A DNA stretch of 64,000 bases from Chryseobacterium sp. OSA05B. Its GTDB lineage: Bacteria; Bacteroidota; Bacteroidia; Flavobacteriales; Weeksellaceae. The stretch lies in assembly GCF_019970065.1 (NCBI RefSeq), contig NZ_JAHXYH010000003.1, forward strand, positions 620,001-684,000. Direction: 5' to 3'. The notes under the pieces were generated by a model. That model was not told where the DNA came from. It did no database searches and was given only the letters and a program-made list of their open reading frames with translations. Position numbers and translations under genes: made by a program. Within the stretch, counting starts at the first letter, position 1; the number at the start of each line of letters is the position of its first letter. Shown here in pieces: positions 25,746 to 34,331 of the stretch.

Positions 25746-28667
25746 TTAAAATTGAACATTAGCACCAAAAAGGAAGGTTCTTGCCTGTGGATAGAAAGCC
25801 CTGTCTATACCAAAGGTATCGGCTCCTGCAATTTCAGGATCATAACCGGTGTACTTCGTGAAAGTAACCAGATTCTCTCCCGTAACATAAAATCTTATTT
25901 TGGAAACTCCGACCGTTTTTGAGATATCTTTAGAAAGTGTATAGCCTACCTGAACTAATTTGATACGCAGATAATCCCCTTTTTGCAAATAATAATCAGA
26001 CATTGCTGTATAGTTTTGGTTAGGATCATCTTTGGTTACTCTTGCTACTGTATTAGAAGTTCCCTCACCGGTCCACCGGTCTAAAATTGAGGTCTGATAA
26101 TTTGATTCCGGGATATCAAGCCTTCTCAAACCCTGGAAAATTTTATTTCCGGCCTGTCCCTGTGTAAATACCATTAAATCAAAATTCTTATAATTCATGT
26201 TTAGCGTAAAACCAAATGTATATTTTGGTACAGAATTACCTAAGTTAACGTAGTCCTTGATATCAATGACTCCGTCACCATTGACATCTTCTCTTTTAAA
26301 ATCTCCCGGTTTTGCCTTATCCTGAAGTAGCTGTCCGTTTGAATTTCTGTAAGCATCAATTTCTGCCTGATTTTGGAACACACCAATATTTCTATAGCCA
26401 TAAAAAGAACCATAAGATTCTCCAACCTGTAACCTGGACACAGTACCCAATGTTTGGAAACCAGCAAAATTAACATACTCTCTGTTTCCTTCCAGTCTTA
26501 AAATTTCATTTTTTACGTAGGCAAAATTACCGTTTGCAGATATTCCAAAATCACCCCAGTTCTTCTTATAGCCTACAGTCACTTCAATCCCGTCGTTATT
26601 CATATCCCCAATATTTCTAAAAGGGTTTTTGCTCAGTCCCAGATAACCGGGAAGCTCAACTCTTCTCAAGATGTCAGTACTCTTTTTTCTGTAAACATCA
26701 ACGCTTACATCAAAGTTTCTGAAAATCTTAAAATCTGCCGCAATGTTAAATTGCGATGTTCTTTCCCACTTCAGATCACGATTCTCCAATGTACTCGGTG
26801 CATATCCTACATGAATAATATTATCTCCGAAAGTATAATTACTACCCGGAACAAGGAAATTGGCAAATGCAAAATCATCAATGGCATCATTTCCCAATAC
26901 ACCGTATCCACCTCTCAACTTAAAGCTGGTAACAACTTTGTTCTCCGGCCAGAAACTTTCATTGGAAACATTCCATCCTAAAGACATGGCCGGAAAATTA
27001 CCCCAGTGGTTATTGCTTCCGAATTTTGATGATCCATCTCTACGGATGGTACCTGTGAAAAGATATCTGTTATTATAATCGTAAACTACTCTTGCAAAAT
27101 AAGACGCTTTATGGGTTTGTTTTCCATCCCATGCATTGGATGTTTTATTAGATTCCCCAACATCAAAATTAAACGAAGCTTCTTGCCAATCATTCGTCGG
27201 AAGATTTTTGAATGTCGCATTCTGTCCGTAACTAATGTTATATTCGTAATACCCCTGACCTAGTAAAACACTTAAATTGTGATCTCCAAATTTATTTTGA
27301 TATGTAAGGGTGTTCTCTGTATTCCATTCGAATTTTTTTTGAAGTTCTCTGAACAAACTATTAGATAGATTGTTGTTTGCGGTACTTAGAAACGCTGATG
27401 GAGTAAAGGCTTGATTTCCCCAATAAGACAGTTTACCATTTACGGTAGTTTTAAAATTAAGATTTTTATTTATTTTAAGTTCACCAAAAACATTGGCCAC
27501 AATATCATCAGACCATTTGTATCTACCTCTTTGCGTTTCCTGAAATGCTAATGGATTAGACATCTCTTTACTCACATAGGGTGAAATTCCATACGGGTTT
27601 CCATTGGCATCCCTTACAATATTGGGATTATTCGTATAAACCGGCTGACTAAGATCTGTAGCTAAAACAGGGGTAACAGGATCGAGATTAATGGCAGAAC
27701 TTAAAGGTCCCCCAAATTCATTATTATCACTAATTCCCTGAGACTTTGTATTAGTATAAGCAAAAGTCTGTCCTATGGTTAAAAAGTCAAAAACTTTATG
27801 TGTTGAATTAAATCGGGCATTAATTCTCTTATAATTTGAAATATCTCTCAATACAATACCCTGCTGATCATAATATCCAAATGAAGTATAGAAGGTAGAT
27901 TTATCGTTTCCTCCACTGATACTAAATTCATGAGACTGACGCTGTGCCGAATTGAAAATCTGTTTCTGCCAATCCGTTCCCGTTCCCAATGCGTTTGGAT
28001 TAGCAAACATGGGAGGATTAGGAGGATTGACATTATTATACATATTATCATTGGCAATCACTTCATTCATGATATTCCCATATTGTGTTGCGTTCAGAAG
28101 ATCCAGCTTTTTTGCGGCACTTCCCACTCCAAAGAAACCATTATAAGAAAGATTCATTCTTCCTTTTGCTCCTTTTTTAGTCGTAATCAAAACGACCCCT
28201 TTCGCAGCTGAAACACCATAAATAGCAGCAGAAGCACCATCTTTCAGAATTTCCATTCCTTCAATGTCAGATTGATTCAGCCATCCGATGTTGTCTACTA
28301 CAATTCCGTCTACCACCCACAATGGATCATTACTTCCGGCACCAAAACTTGTGATTCCACGTACACGTACTGTAGCGGCGGTTCCAGGTTGCCCTGAGTT
28401 GGATACTACACTTATACCGGCAGCACGCCCCTGCATGATTTGCTCAGGTCTTCCCGCCGTAGGAGAATTTTCAATGTCGGAAGCTTTTATGCTTGAGATG
28501 GCTCCCGTTACATTGCTTTTTTTCTGACTGCCGTAACCAATCATCACGACCTCCTCGATTTTATTCTCTTTCGGAACTGTGTCCTTTACGCCGGTCTGGG
28601 CATTGAAATTTGCTGTAAAATACAGCACAGCAACCACCCCCAGGTTTCTTGATATTCTTAGATTCAT
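25746..28667 (-). CDS. SusC/RagA family TonB-linked outer-membrane transporter
   Basis: 973 residues with a signal peptide (cut after NFNAQ). The plug domain starts with EEVVMIGYGSQKK near residue 38 and contains RVRGITSFG and DPLWVVDGIV near residues 105-120. The C-terminal barrel ends in Phe (NVQF), as is needed for outer-membrane assembly. Unlike most SusC proteins it lacks the N-terminal carboxypeptidase-regulatory-like domain, leaving about 15 residues between signal peptide and plug. It heads the six-gene glucan operon. Confidence 0.95.
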   Translation of the reverse strand: MNLRISRNLGVVAVLYFTANFNAQTGVKDTVPKENKIEEVVMIGYGSQKKSNVTGAISSIKASDIENSPTAGRPEQIMQGRAAGISVVSNSGQPGTAATVRVRGITSFGAGSNDPLWVVDGIVVDNIGWLNQSDIEGMEILKDGASAAIYGVSAAKGVVLITTKKGAKGRMNLSYNGFFGVGSAAKKLDLLNATQYGNIMNEVIANDNMYNNVNPPNPPMFANPNALGTGTDWQKQIFNSAQRQSHEFSISGGNDKSTFYTSFGYYDQQGIVLRDISNYKRINARFNSTHKVFDFLTIGQTFAYTNTKSQGISDNNEFGGPLSSAINLDPVTPVLATDLSQPVYTNNPNIVRDANGNPYGISPYVSKEMSNPLAFQETQRGRYKWSDDIVANVFGELKINKNLNFKTTVNGKLSYWGNQAFTPSAFLSTANNNLSNSLFRELQKKFEWNTENTLTYQNKFGDHNLSVLLGQGYYEYNISYGQNATFKNLPTNDWQEASFNFDVGESNKTSNAWDGKQTHKASYFARVVYDYNNRYLFTGTIRRDGSSKFGSNNHWGNFPAMSLGWNVSNESFWPENKVVTSFKLRGGYGVLGNDAIDDFAFANFLVPGSNYTFGDNIIHVGYAPSTLENRDLKWERTSQFNIAADFKIFRNFDVSVDVYRKKSTDILRRVELPGYLGLSKNPFRNIGDMNNDGIEVTVGYKKNWGDFGISANGNFAYVKNEILRLEGNREYVNFAGFQTLGTVSRLQVGESYGSFYGYRNIGVFQNQAEIDAYRNSNGQLLQDKAKPGDFKREDVNGDGVIDIKDYVNLGNSVPKYTFGFTLNMNYKNFDLMVFTQGQAGNKIFQGLRRLDIPESNYQTSILDRWTGEGTSNTVARVTKDDPNQNYTAMSDYYLQKGDYLRIKLVQVGYTLSKDISKTVGVSKIRFYVTGENLVTFTKYTGYDPEIAGADTFGIDRAFYPQARTFLFGANVQF

Positions 28668-28844
28668 ATACAGTTAGTTTTTTAATTCTCAAATTGAGAC
28701 AATAAAAATATATTTTTTTTTAATTAATTAACATTGTATTCACAATTATTTTAATTTTTCGTTTATTTTTGGGACTTCAAAGCCCTATATTCGCGTCATA
28801 ATTCTTAAAATTATCTTAAAAACTCAATCTAAAAAGTCCCCAAA
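28668..28844. promoter_or_regulatory. Divergent control region of the glucan locus
   Basis: 177 bases between susC (leftward) and the MFS gene (rightward). A partial dyad GGGACTTCAAAGCCC (28771-28785) is a candidate operator, and TATATTCG (28786-28793), a one-base variant of TAnnTTTG, could be the -7 of the MFS gene. The rest is an AT-rich tract. No consensus -7 for susC is visible. Confidence 0.35.
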
Positions 28845-30032
28845 ATGACAGCCAACCTTCCCCGGATCTCCCTTCCTCTGAAACTGACCTTCCTTATTTT
28901 CTCAATGGTCTTAAACTGTATGGGCATTGTGATTCTTCAACTTTCGGAGGAAAAAATCACTTATGAAAAGCTGGGTTTTCTGGAATCATTCAAGGATCTG
29001 CCCATCGCATTTATTTCACTTTTTGCCGTAAATTTCATCAGCAAAACGGGCACTAAGAAAGCATTGATTTCAGCTTTGGTTATTGTTGGAATATGCTCAT
29101 GCCTGCTCCCTTTTGTTCAGGATTTTTGGTTTTATAAAGTTTGGTTTGCGATTATCGGGACTTGTTTTGCGGTCGGTAAGATTTGTGTTTTCGGGATTAT
29201 CAGGAATAATATTTCGGATGAGAAGTCGCTTGCCAAAATGATGAACAGTGTAGAAGCTTCCTTTATGATAGGAATTTTTGTAGTCAATACCGGATTCGGA
29301 TGGCTGATCTCGAGTCAGTATTCTGAGTTCTGGAAATTCGGTTTTCTGTCTATTTCTGTGCTTTGTGCCGTAACGATCTATCTGTTCTCTAAGTTAAATA
29401 TCTCAGAAGCCCAAAAAACGGAGCGTAAAAGTCTTATTTCAGAACTTTCAGTATTTGCTACTCCTGCCACTTTAATATTTCTGGGCGTTGTTTTCTTTAT
29501 CGTTTTTGTAGAACAGGGATTTAATTCATGGCTTCCCTCCTTTTACAAAAACCATCTGAATGTCAATTCATTCTTTGCGCTGCAGGCCACTTCTTTTCTT
29601 GCCCTTTTTTCTTATGCGGGAAGAACGGTAACGGCCAATCTCATCCACAGGTTTTCATTAAACAGATATTATATCCTATGTATTTCCATGATTATCGCAG
29701 TGCTCCTCGTAATCTTGGGAATCCAGTATTTCGATTCTGTCAATTCCAGTATTATTTTGTTTTTATTTCCTGTCATCGGGCTTTTTCTTTCACCGCTCTA
29801 CCCTGTGATCAATTCAAAGATGATTGCTAAGATTGACAAAGAAAAAATCAACCTGTTCACATCCCTAATTGTGATTTTTTCATCCCTGGGTAGCTCCGTC
29901 AGTTCTATTATCATGGCCGTTTTGTTCGGAAAACAGCTGTTAAATTACTATCCATTGTACATATTACTTGCTGTTTCTGTGCTTTTTACGGTGAGTTTAA
30001 TATATTTTAAGCTTGCAGGAAAGAAATTATAG
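28845..30032 (+). CDS. MFS transporter, likely sugar permease
   Basis: 395 residues, about 12 predicted membrane segments, no signal peptide. The central loop is near residues 190-205 and the fold matches the major facilitator superfamily; charged motif SKTGTKKAL near residue 63 corresponds to the loop 2-3 motif. It is divergent from the SusC/D locus and 23 bases upstream of a NUDIX-type regulator, which suggests uptake across the inner membrane of glucose or gluco-oligosaccharides from the locus. Substrate is inferred from position only. Confidence 0.78.
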   Translation: MTANLPRISLPLKLTFLIFSMVLNCMGIVILQLSEEKITYEKLGFLESFKDLPIAFISLFAVNFISKTGTKKALISALVIVGICSCLLPFVQDFWFYKVWFAIIGTCFAVGKICVFGIIRNNISDEKSLAKMMNSVEASFMIGIFVVNTGFGWLISSQYSEFWKFGFLSISVLCAVTIYLFSKLNISEAQKTERKSLISELSVFATPATLIFLGVVFFIVFVEQGFNSWLPSFYKNHLNVNSFFALQATSFLALFSYAGRTVTANLIHRFSLNRYYILCISMIIAVLLVILGIQYFDSVNSSIILFLFPVIGLFLSPLYPVINSKMIAKIDKEKINLFTSLIVIFSSLGSSVSSIIMAVLFGKQLLNYYPLYILLAVSVLFTVSLIYFKLAGKKL

Positions 30033-30055
30033 AAAATAATTTTATTTTTACTCCC

Positions 30056-30844
30056 ATGAAAATCAAAGACACAAAAAACAAAGAAACCCTTCAGGAACTT
30101 ATTGATACAAAAGATTTTGTAGCACACGTATCTGTTGACTGCACAATATTTGGTTTTCACAATAATATTTTGAAGGTTTTGCTTTTAAAGTACCACGATC
30201 TGGATCTGTGGTCGCTTCCGGGCGGTTTTGTTTTTAATGATGAGGATCTCCGTGAAGCTGCTGCCAGAGTCTTATATGAAAGGACCCACCTTCAAAACCT
30301 TTTCCTGAAACAGTTCCATACATTTGGGAGAATCGACCGTACGGAGAATAATGTACACCAGATTCTTCTTAATAATAAAGGAATTGAGGTTCCCAAAGAT
30401 CACTGGATCTTTCAAAGGTTCATTACAGTGGGATATTGCAGCCTTATCGATTTTTCCATTGCTAATACTTTTCCGGATGCCTTCAACGAAAGCTGTGAAT
30501 GGTTCGAGGTCAATAAATTGCCCAAGATGGCTTTTGATCATGACAGGGTCATAGAAACCGGCCTTGAATACCTTCGTATGAATATCAATACCGAGGTGGC
30601 TGCCAGCAATCTTCTCCCTGAGAAATTTACCATGAAAGATCTTCAGTCGCTGTATGAAACTATTTTGGGACAGAAATTCAGGAGAAACAATTTCCAGCGC
30701 AAAATATTAAGCTTAAATATTCTGGACAGGTTGGAGAAGCTTTACGATGGTTCAGCGAACAAAGCTCCGTATCTGTATAAGTTCAAAAGTAAAGTACACA
30801 ATGCTGCCAATCAGTATCCTATCTCTAATGATGAGGAATCTTAG
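30056..30844 (+). CDS. NUDIX-domain transcriptional regulator (NrtR-like), catalytically degenerate
   Basis: 262 residues. Residues 22-150 form a NUDIX domain and residues 165-240 a winged helix-turn-helix domain, as in NrtR-type regulators. The Nudix box (57-79) is broken: Gly57, Glu63, Arg71 and Glu75 remain, but the expected Glu72, Glu76 and Gly78 are Val, Arg and His. Loss of the metal-binding pair fits a sensor without hydrolase activity. In Bacteroidota, such proteins regulate sugar genes (AraR is one). Its place next to the MFS gene and divergent from SusC suggests it controls the glucan locus. Confidence 0.82.
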   Translation: MKIKDTKNKETLQELIDTKDFVAHVSVDCTIFGFHNNILKVLLLKYHDLDLWSLPGGFVFNDEDLREAAARVLYERTHLQNLFLKQFHTFGRIDRTENNVHQILLNNKGIEVPKDHWIFQRFITVGYCSLIDFSIANTFPDAFNESCEWFEVNKLPKMAFDHDRVIETGLEYLRMNINTEVAASNLLPEKFTMKDLQSLYETILGQKFRRNNFQRKILSLNILDRLEKLYDGSANKAPYLYKFKSKVHNAANQYPISNDEES

Positions 30845-30972
30845 GAGACCTTATTTTGAGTAAAATCCTCCCTACCTTTATTTATCTAACTGAAAATCAA
30901 AGGCAATAAAGATTTTCAAAAAAATTTTTCAAACCACACGAAAAGTATTACTTTTAGACAAATCAAAAAATC

Positions 30973-32151
30973 ATGTCATATTATCCTCTTACAAGCATTC
31001 CAGACTACTACGGAATTGATGCTTTACTTACTGAAGAACACAAACTGATCCGTCAATCGGTAAGAGATTGGGTGGAGAGTTTTGTAATGCCGCAGATTGA
31101 TCAGGCCGCGCAAAATCATACCGATATTCCGGGCTTAATGAAAGAATTGGGGAAAATCGGGGCTTTAGGTCCATATATTCCAGTTGAATACGGCGGTTCA
31201 GGGTTAGATCAGATTTCTTACGGTTTGATTATGCAGGAATTGGAAAGAGGAGATTCAGCGGTGCGTTCTGCTGCTTCGGTACAGAGCTCGCTGGTGATGT
31301 TCCCAATTAATGAATTCGGTTCTGAGGAACAGAAGAAAAAATATCTTCCTCATCTTGCGGCGGGAGAAATGATAGGTTCTTTCGGATTGACAGAGCCTAA
31401 CCACGGGTCTGACCCAAGCTCTATGGAAACGTATTTCAAAGATATGGGTGACCATTACCTTCTGAACGGTGCCAAAATGTGGATCACGAATTCCCCTATC
31501 TGCGACATTGCCGTAATCTGGGCAAAAAACGAAGAAGGAAAAATTCAGGGACTGATCGTTGAAAGAGGAATGGAGGGCTTTACAACGCCTGAAACTCATA
31601 ATAAATGGAGCTTAAGAGCATCGAAAACCGGAGAACTGGTATTTAATGACGTAAAAGTTCCTAAAGAAAACTTACTTCCGGGTGTAACCGGGCTGAAAGG
31701 ACCTTTATCTTGTCTGAATTCTGCAAGATATGGTATTTCCTGGGGCGTAATCGGCGCAGCGATTGACTGCTACTGTACAGCCGTTCAATATTCCAAAGAA
31801 AGAAAGCAGTTCGGAAAGCCAATCGGTTCTTTCCAGCTTCAGCAGAAGAAATTAGCTGAATTCTTAACGGAAATCACCAAAGCACAATTGCTTTGTCTTC
31901 AGTTAGGAAATCTTAAAAATGACCACAAGGCAAGTCCTGCACAGATCTCAATGGCTAAACGTAACAACGTGAAAATGGCGATTGATATTGCAAGAGAATC
32001 AAGACAGATCCTTGGCGGAATGGGAATCATGGGTGAATTCCCGATGATGAGACACGCAGCCAACCTTGAATCTGTGATCACTTACGAAGGTACACATGAT
32101 GTACACTTACTGATCACCGGTTTAGATATTACAGGAATCAACGCTTTTTAA
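30973..32151 (+). CDS. Acyl-CoA dehydrogenase, glutaryl-CoA dehydrogenase-like
   Basis: 392 residues, full length for an FAD acyl-CoA dehydrogenase. The N-terminal helical domain has GGSGLDQISYG near residue 77; FGLTEPNHGSDPSSM near 138 binds the FAD and is the form typical of glutaryl-CoA dehydrogenases, as is RSAASVQSSLVMFPI near 97. The catalytic base Glu372 is in ITYEGTHDVH. This enzyme would convert glutaryl-CoA to crotonyl-CoA in lysine and tryptophan breakdown. It is monocistronic with a strong terminator. Confidence 0.85.
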   Translation: MSYYPLTSIPDYYGIDALLTEEHKLIRQSVRDWVESFVMPQIDQAAQNHTDIPGLMKELGKIGALGPYIPVEYGGSGLDQISYGLIMQELERGDSAVRSAASVQSSLVMFPINEFGSEEQKKKYLPHLAAGEMIGSFGLTEPNHGSDPSSMETYFKDMGDHYLLNGAKMWITNSPICDIAVIWAKNEEGKIQGLIVERGMEGFTTPETHNKWSLRASKTGELVFNDVKVPKENLLPGVTGLKGPLSCLNSARYGISWGVIGAAIDCYCTAVQYSKERKQFGKPIGSFQLQQKKLAEFLTEITKAQLLCLQLGNLKNDHKASPAQISMAKRNNVKMAIDIARESRQILGGMGIMGEFPMMRHAANLESVITYEGTHDVHLLITGLDITGINAF

Positions 32152-32173
32152 TTAAAAGCTAAAATATAAGGGA

Positions 32174-32203
32174 AAGGAGTCCGGCCGAATGGCCGGACTC
32201 CTT
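32174..32203 (+). terminator. Terminator after the acyl-CoA dehydrogenase
   Basis: AAGGAGTCCGGCC (32174-32186), GAAT loop and its exact complement (32191-32203), then CTTTT. Confidence 0.88.
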
Positions 32204-32313
32204 CTTTTACTCACTTTGCAGGGAACTTGTATTCAATGAATAATTATTGATGTATTAATATTCTAACGGTTTTGTTGAAAATATTTAATTTAATCTCAAT
32301 AAAAAATATTGAT

Positions 32314-34263
32314 ATGAAAAAACTATCCACGCTTTTATTAGGTTTAACGGCTCCGTTCTTTTTTGCCCAACAGGCAGGAGATCTTGTGAACGTTGAACAA
32401 AAACTGGATCTGACTCCGCAGGGTGTTGTTAATTTTATAGCCAACAGCCTCGGCGAGCAGAATGCTCCTGATTTCGTCAGTTACCTTAATGGGTTCAATG
32501 TAGGCCTTAAAGGGTACAAAATTACCTATTACACAAAAAATGAAAATAACGTCCTCGTAAAAGCTACGGGACTCCTGATGTACCCCAACGTCAATTTTAA
32601 GCTCTCTACCGTCGTTTCTGACCACGGAACGACAGACAGCAGGGATAATGTTCCTTCCAACTTTAAAGGGGCTTTAACCGCTGGTTTTGTTGTAGAACTT
32701 TCTTACGTCCTTAACGGATATATTTTAATGGCTCCTGACTACGTTGGTATGGGAACAGGAGATGGAGTTCACCCGTATGTAGATTATGCTACAGAAGCAG
32801 GAGCAACGATAGATTTCGTTACTGCAGCCAACAAAGTTTTAGCTCAACAGGGAATCAAACGTTATGATGAATATTTCCTGGCAGGTTATTCTCAAGGGGC
32901 TCATGCTGCGATGTCGACCTTAAAAAAACTAAATACTTCGAATCCTACCAATCTGAAATTCAAGTATGCCTATATGGGAGACGGACCTTATGATTTTTCA
33001 GGCGTCACTTTAAACAAAGGAGTTCTGGAAAAAGATTTTTATCCGTTCACTTCTTTCCTTGCCAATGTACTTCACACCTGCAACAATACCGGGTTTAAAA
33101 CTTACAATACCAGTATTTCAGAGGTTATCTCTCCGGAATATCTGGATAAATACAACTATCATGTCGTTCAGGACAACGGAGGCCTTCTTTGGGGCCCTGT
33201 CATCTGGAGAAATCTTTTCACTCAGAATTTCATCAATGACGTCACCAATAATCCAAACAATAACCTCAGACGATGCATGAAACCAAAGGATGTGTATGAC
33301 TGGTATAACAAGACGCCAATGACTTTAGGACATTCTTCGGTGGATCTTGCTATTCCGCCTGAGAATACCACTAAAACCATTGATGTACAGCGTGGCTACT
33401 ACGCCTGGTGGGATCTGAACAAATACAAACTGGATTCATTCTTTTGGGGACCTTTGGGACATGTGGGAGGAATTGTTCCTTTTACTCTGGCATCCAATGC
33501 GAAATTCAACACCCTCAGAAGCGGAGGTCTTCTGAACCAGTGGGCTATTTTGACTTCAAAACAGCAGGGAAATACTAACCCGGAAACCGTAACTTCGCTC
33601 TACTCTTCTCAATTAAAACCGGATCTTGGAAACATGAAGCTGGTTGGCATTACAGATTTCAATCAGGAAGAAGCAGCAAGCAAATCAGCGGCAGGAAACA
33701 ATTTATCGGCATTGAAAGATGGTGTTTATCTGCTTAAGATACAGGAAAACAATGATCAGAAATTACTTCCTTATGTCAAAAGTACACCTATAGAAGTTCC
33801 TGAAAATGAGCTTATACAGTCTGAAAACAATGATCTTTTAAAACTGAAACTGCCTCAGGAAGAACTTATTGCAGTTAATGTTTTTGATGAAAATAAAAAC
33901 CTGTTAAAAACAGTATCTCAGGAACAATACGCTTCAGATGGAGGAATCAGCATAAAAGACATTGAAAATCAAAACAATACATTCGAAATCGTGACTCAAT
34001 ATTACAATCTGCAGTTCAAAAAAACACTGACAAACCGTTCATTAGCCAATAAATCTGAAATATTTACGAGAAACCGTCAGATCGTTGCAAGAGCAGACAA
34101 TGGCATTAAGAACATCAGCATCTACAGCATTTCCGGTGCACTGATTCTGCAACAGGAAGTCAACAAATCAGAATTTGAATCAAAAAGCCTGGAAACAGGA
34201 ATTTATGTAGTTCAAATGAGTGATGCGAGCGGAAAAATCACTAACAAAAAAGTAAAACTATAA
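32314..34263 (+). CDS. Secreted alpha/beta-hydrolase (secretory lipase-like) with type IX sorting domain
   Basis: 649 residues. The open frame reaches a TTG at 32272, but ATG 32314 starts the signal peptide MKKLSTLLLGLTAPFFFAQ. Residues 50-430 form an alpha/beta hydrolase; the nucleophile elbow is AGYSQGAHA with Ser193, and PDYVGMGTGDGVHPYV near residue 141 is typical of secretory lipases. The last 70 residues end in NISIYSISGALI, LETGIYVVQM and a Lys-rich tail, a type A sorting domain, so the enzyme is exported by T9SS and cut or anchored at the cell surface. Substrate, probably esters or triglycerides, is inferred. Confidence 0.85.
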   Translation: MKKLSTLLLGLTAPFFFAQQAGDLVNVEQKLDLTPQGVVNFIANSLGEQNAPDFVSYLNGFNVGLKGYKITYYTKNENNVLVKATGLLMYPNVNFKLSTVVSDHGTTDSRDNVPSNFKGALTAGFVVELSYVLNGYILMAPDYVGMGTGDGVHPYVDYATEAGATIDFVTAANKVLAQQGIKRYDEYFLAGYSQGAHAAMSTLKKLNTSNPTNLKFKYAYMGDGPYDFSGVTLNKGVLEKDFYPFTSFLANVLHTCNNTGFKTYNTSISEVISPEYLDKYNYHVVQDNGGLLWGPVIWRNLFTQNFINDVTNNPNNNLRRCMKPKDVYDWYNKTPMTLGHSSVDLAIPPENTTKTIDVQRGYYAWWDLNKYKLDSFFWGPLGHVGGIVPFTLASNAKFNTLRSGGLLNQWAILTSKQQGNTNPETVTSLYSSQLKPDLGNMKLVGITDFNQEEAASKSAAGNNLSALKDGVYLLKIQENNDQKLLPYVKSTPIEVPENELIQSENNDLLKLKLPQEELIAVNVFDENKNLLKTVSQEQYASDGGISIKDIENQNNTFEIVTQYYNLQFKKTLTNRSLANKSEIFTRNRQIVARADNGIKNISIYSISGALILQQEVNKSEFESKSLETGIYVVQMSDASGKITNKKVKL

Positions 34264-34301
34264 GACAATCACACTTATATATTTCTTCATTTCAAATTGA
34301 G

Positions 34302-34331
34302 TGCACTTCAGCAATGAGGTGCATTTTTTTA
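34302..34331 (+). terminator. Terminator after the lipase gene
   Basis: TGCACTTC (34302-34309) pairs with GAGGTGCA (34316-34323) with one G-U pair, loop AGCAAT, then seven to eight T. It touches the end of the convergent nuclease gene. Confidence 0.75.

Noticed and set aside
28668..28844. Riboswitch in the glucan control region
   Set aside because: AT-rich with only a short partial dyad; no conserved riboswitch core seen.
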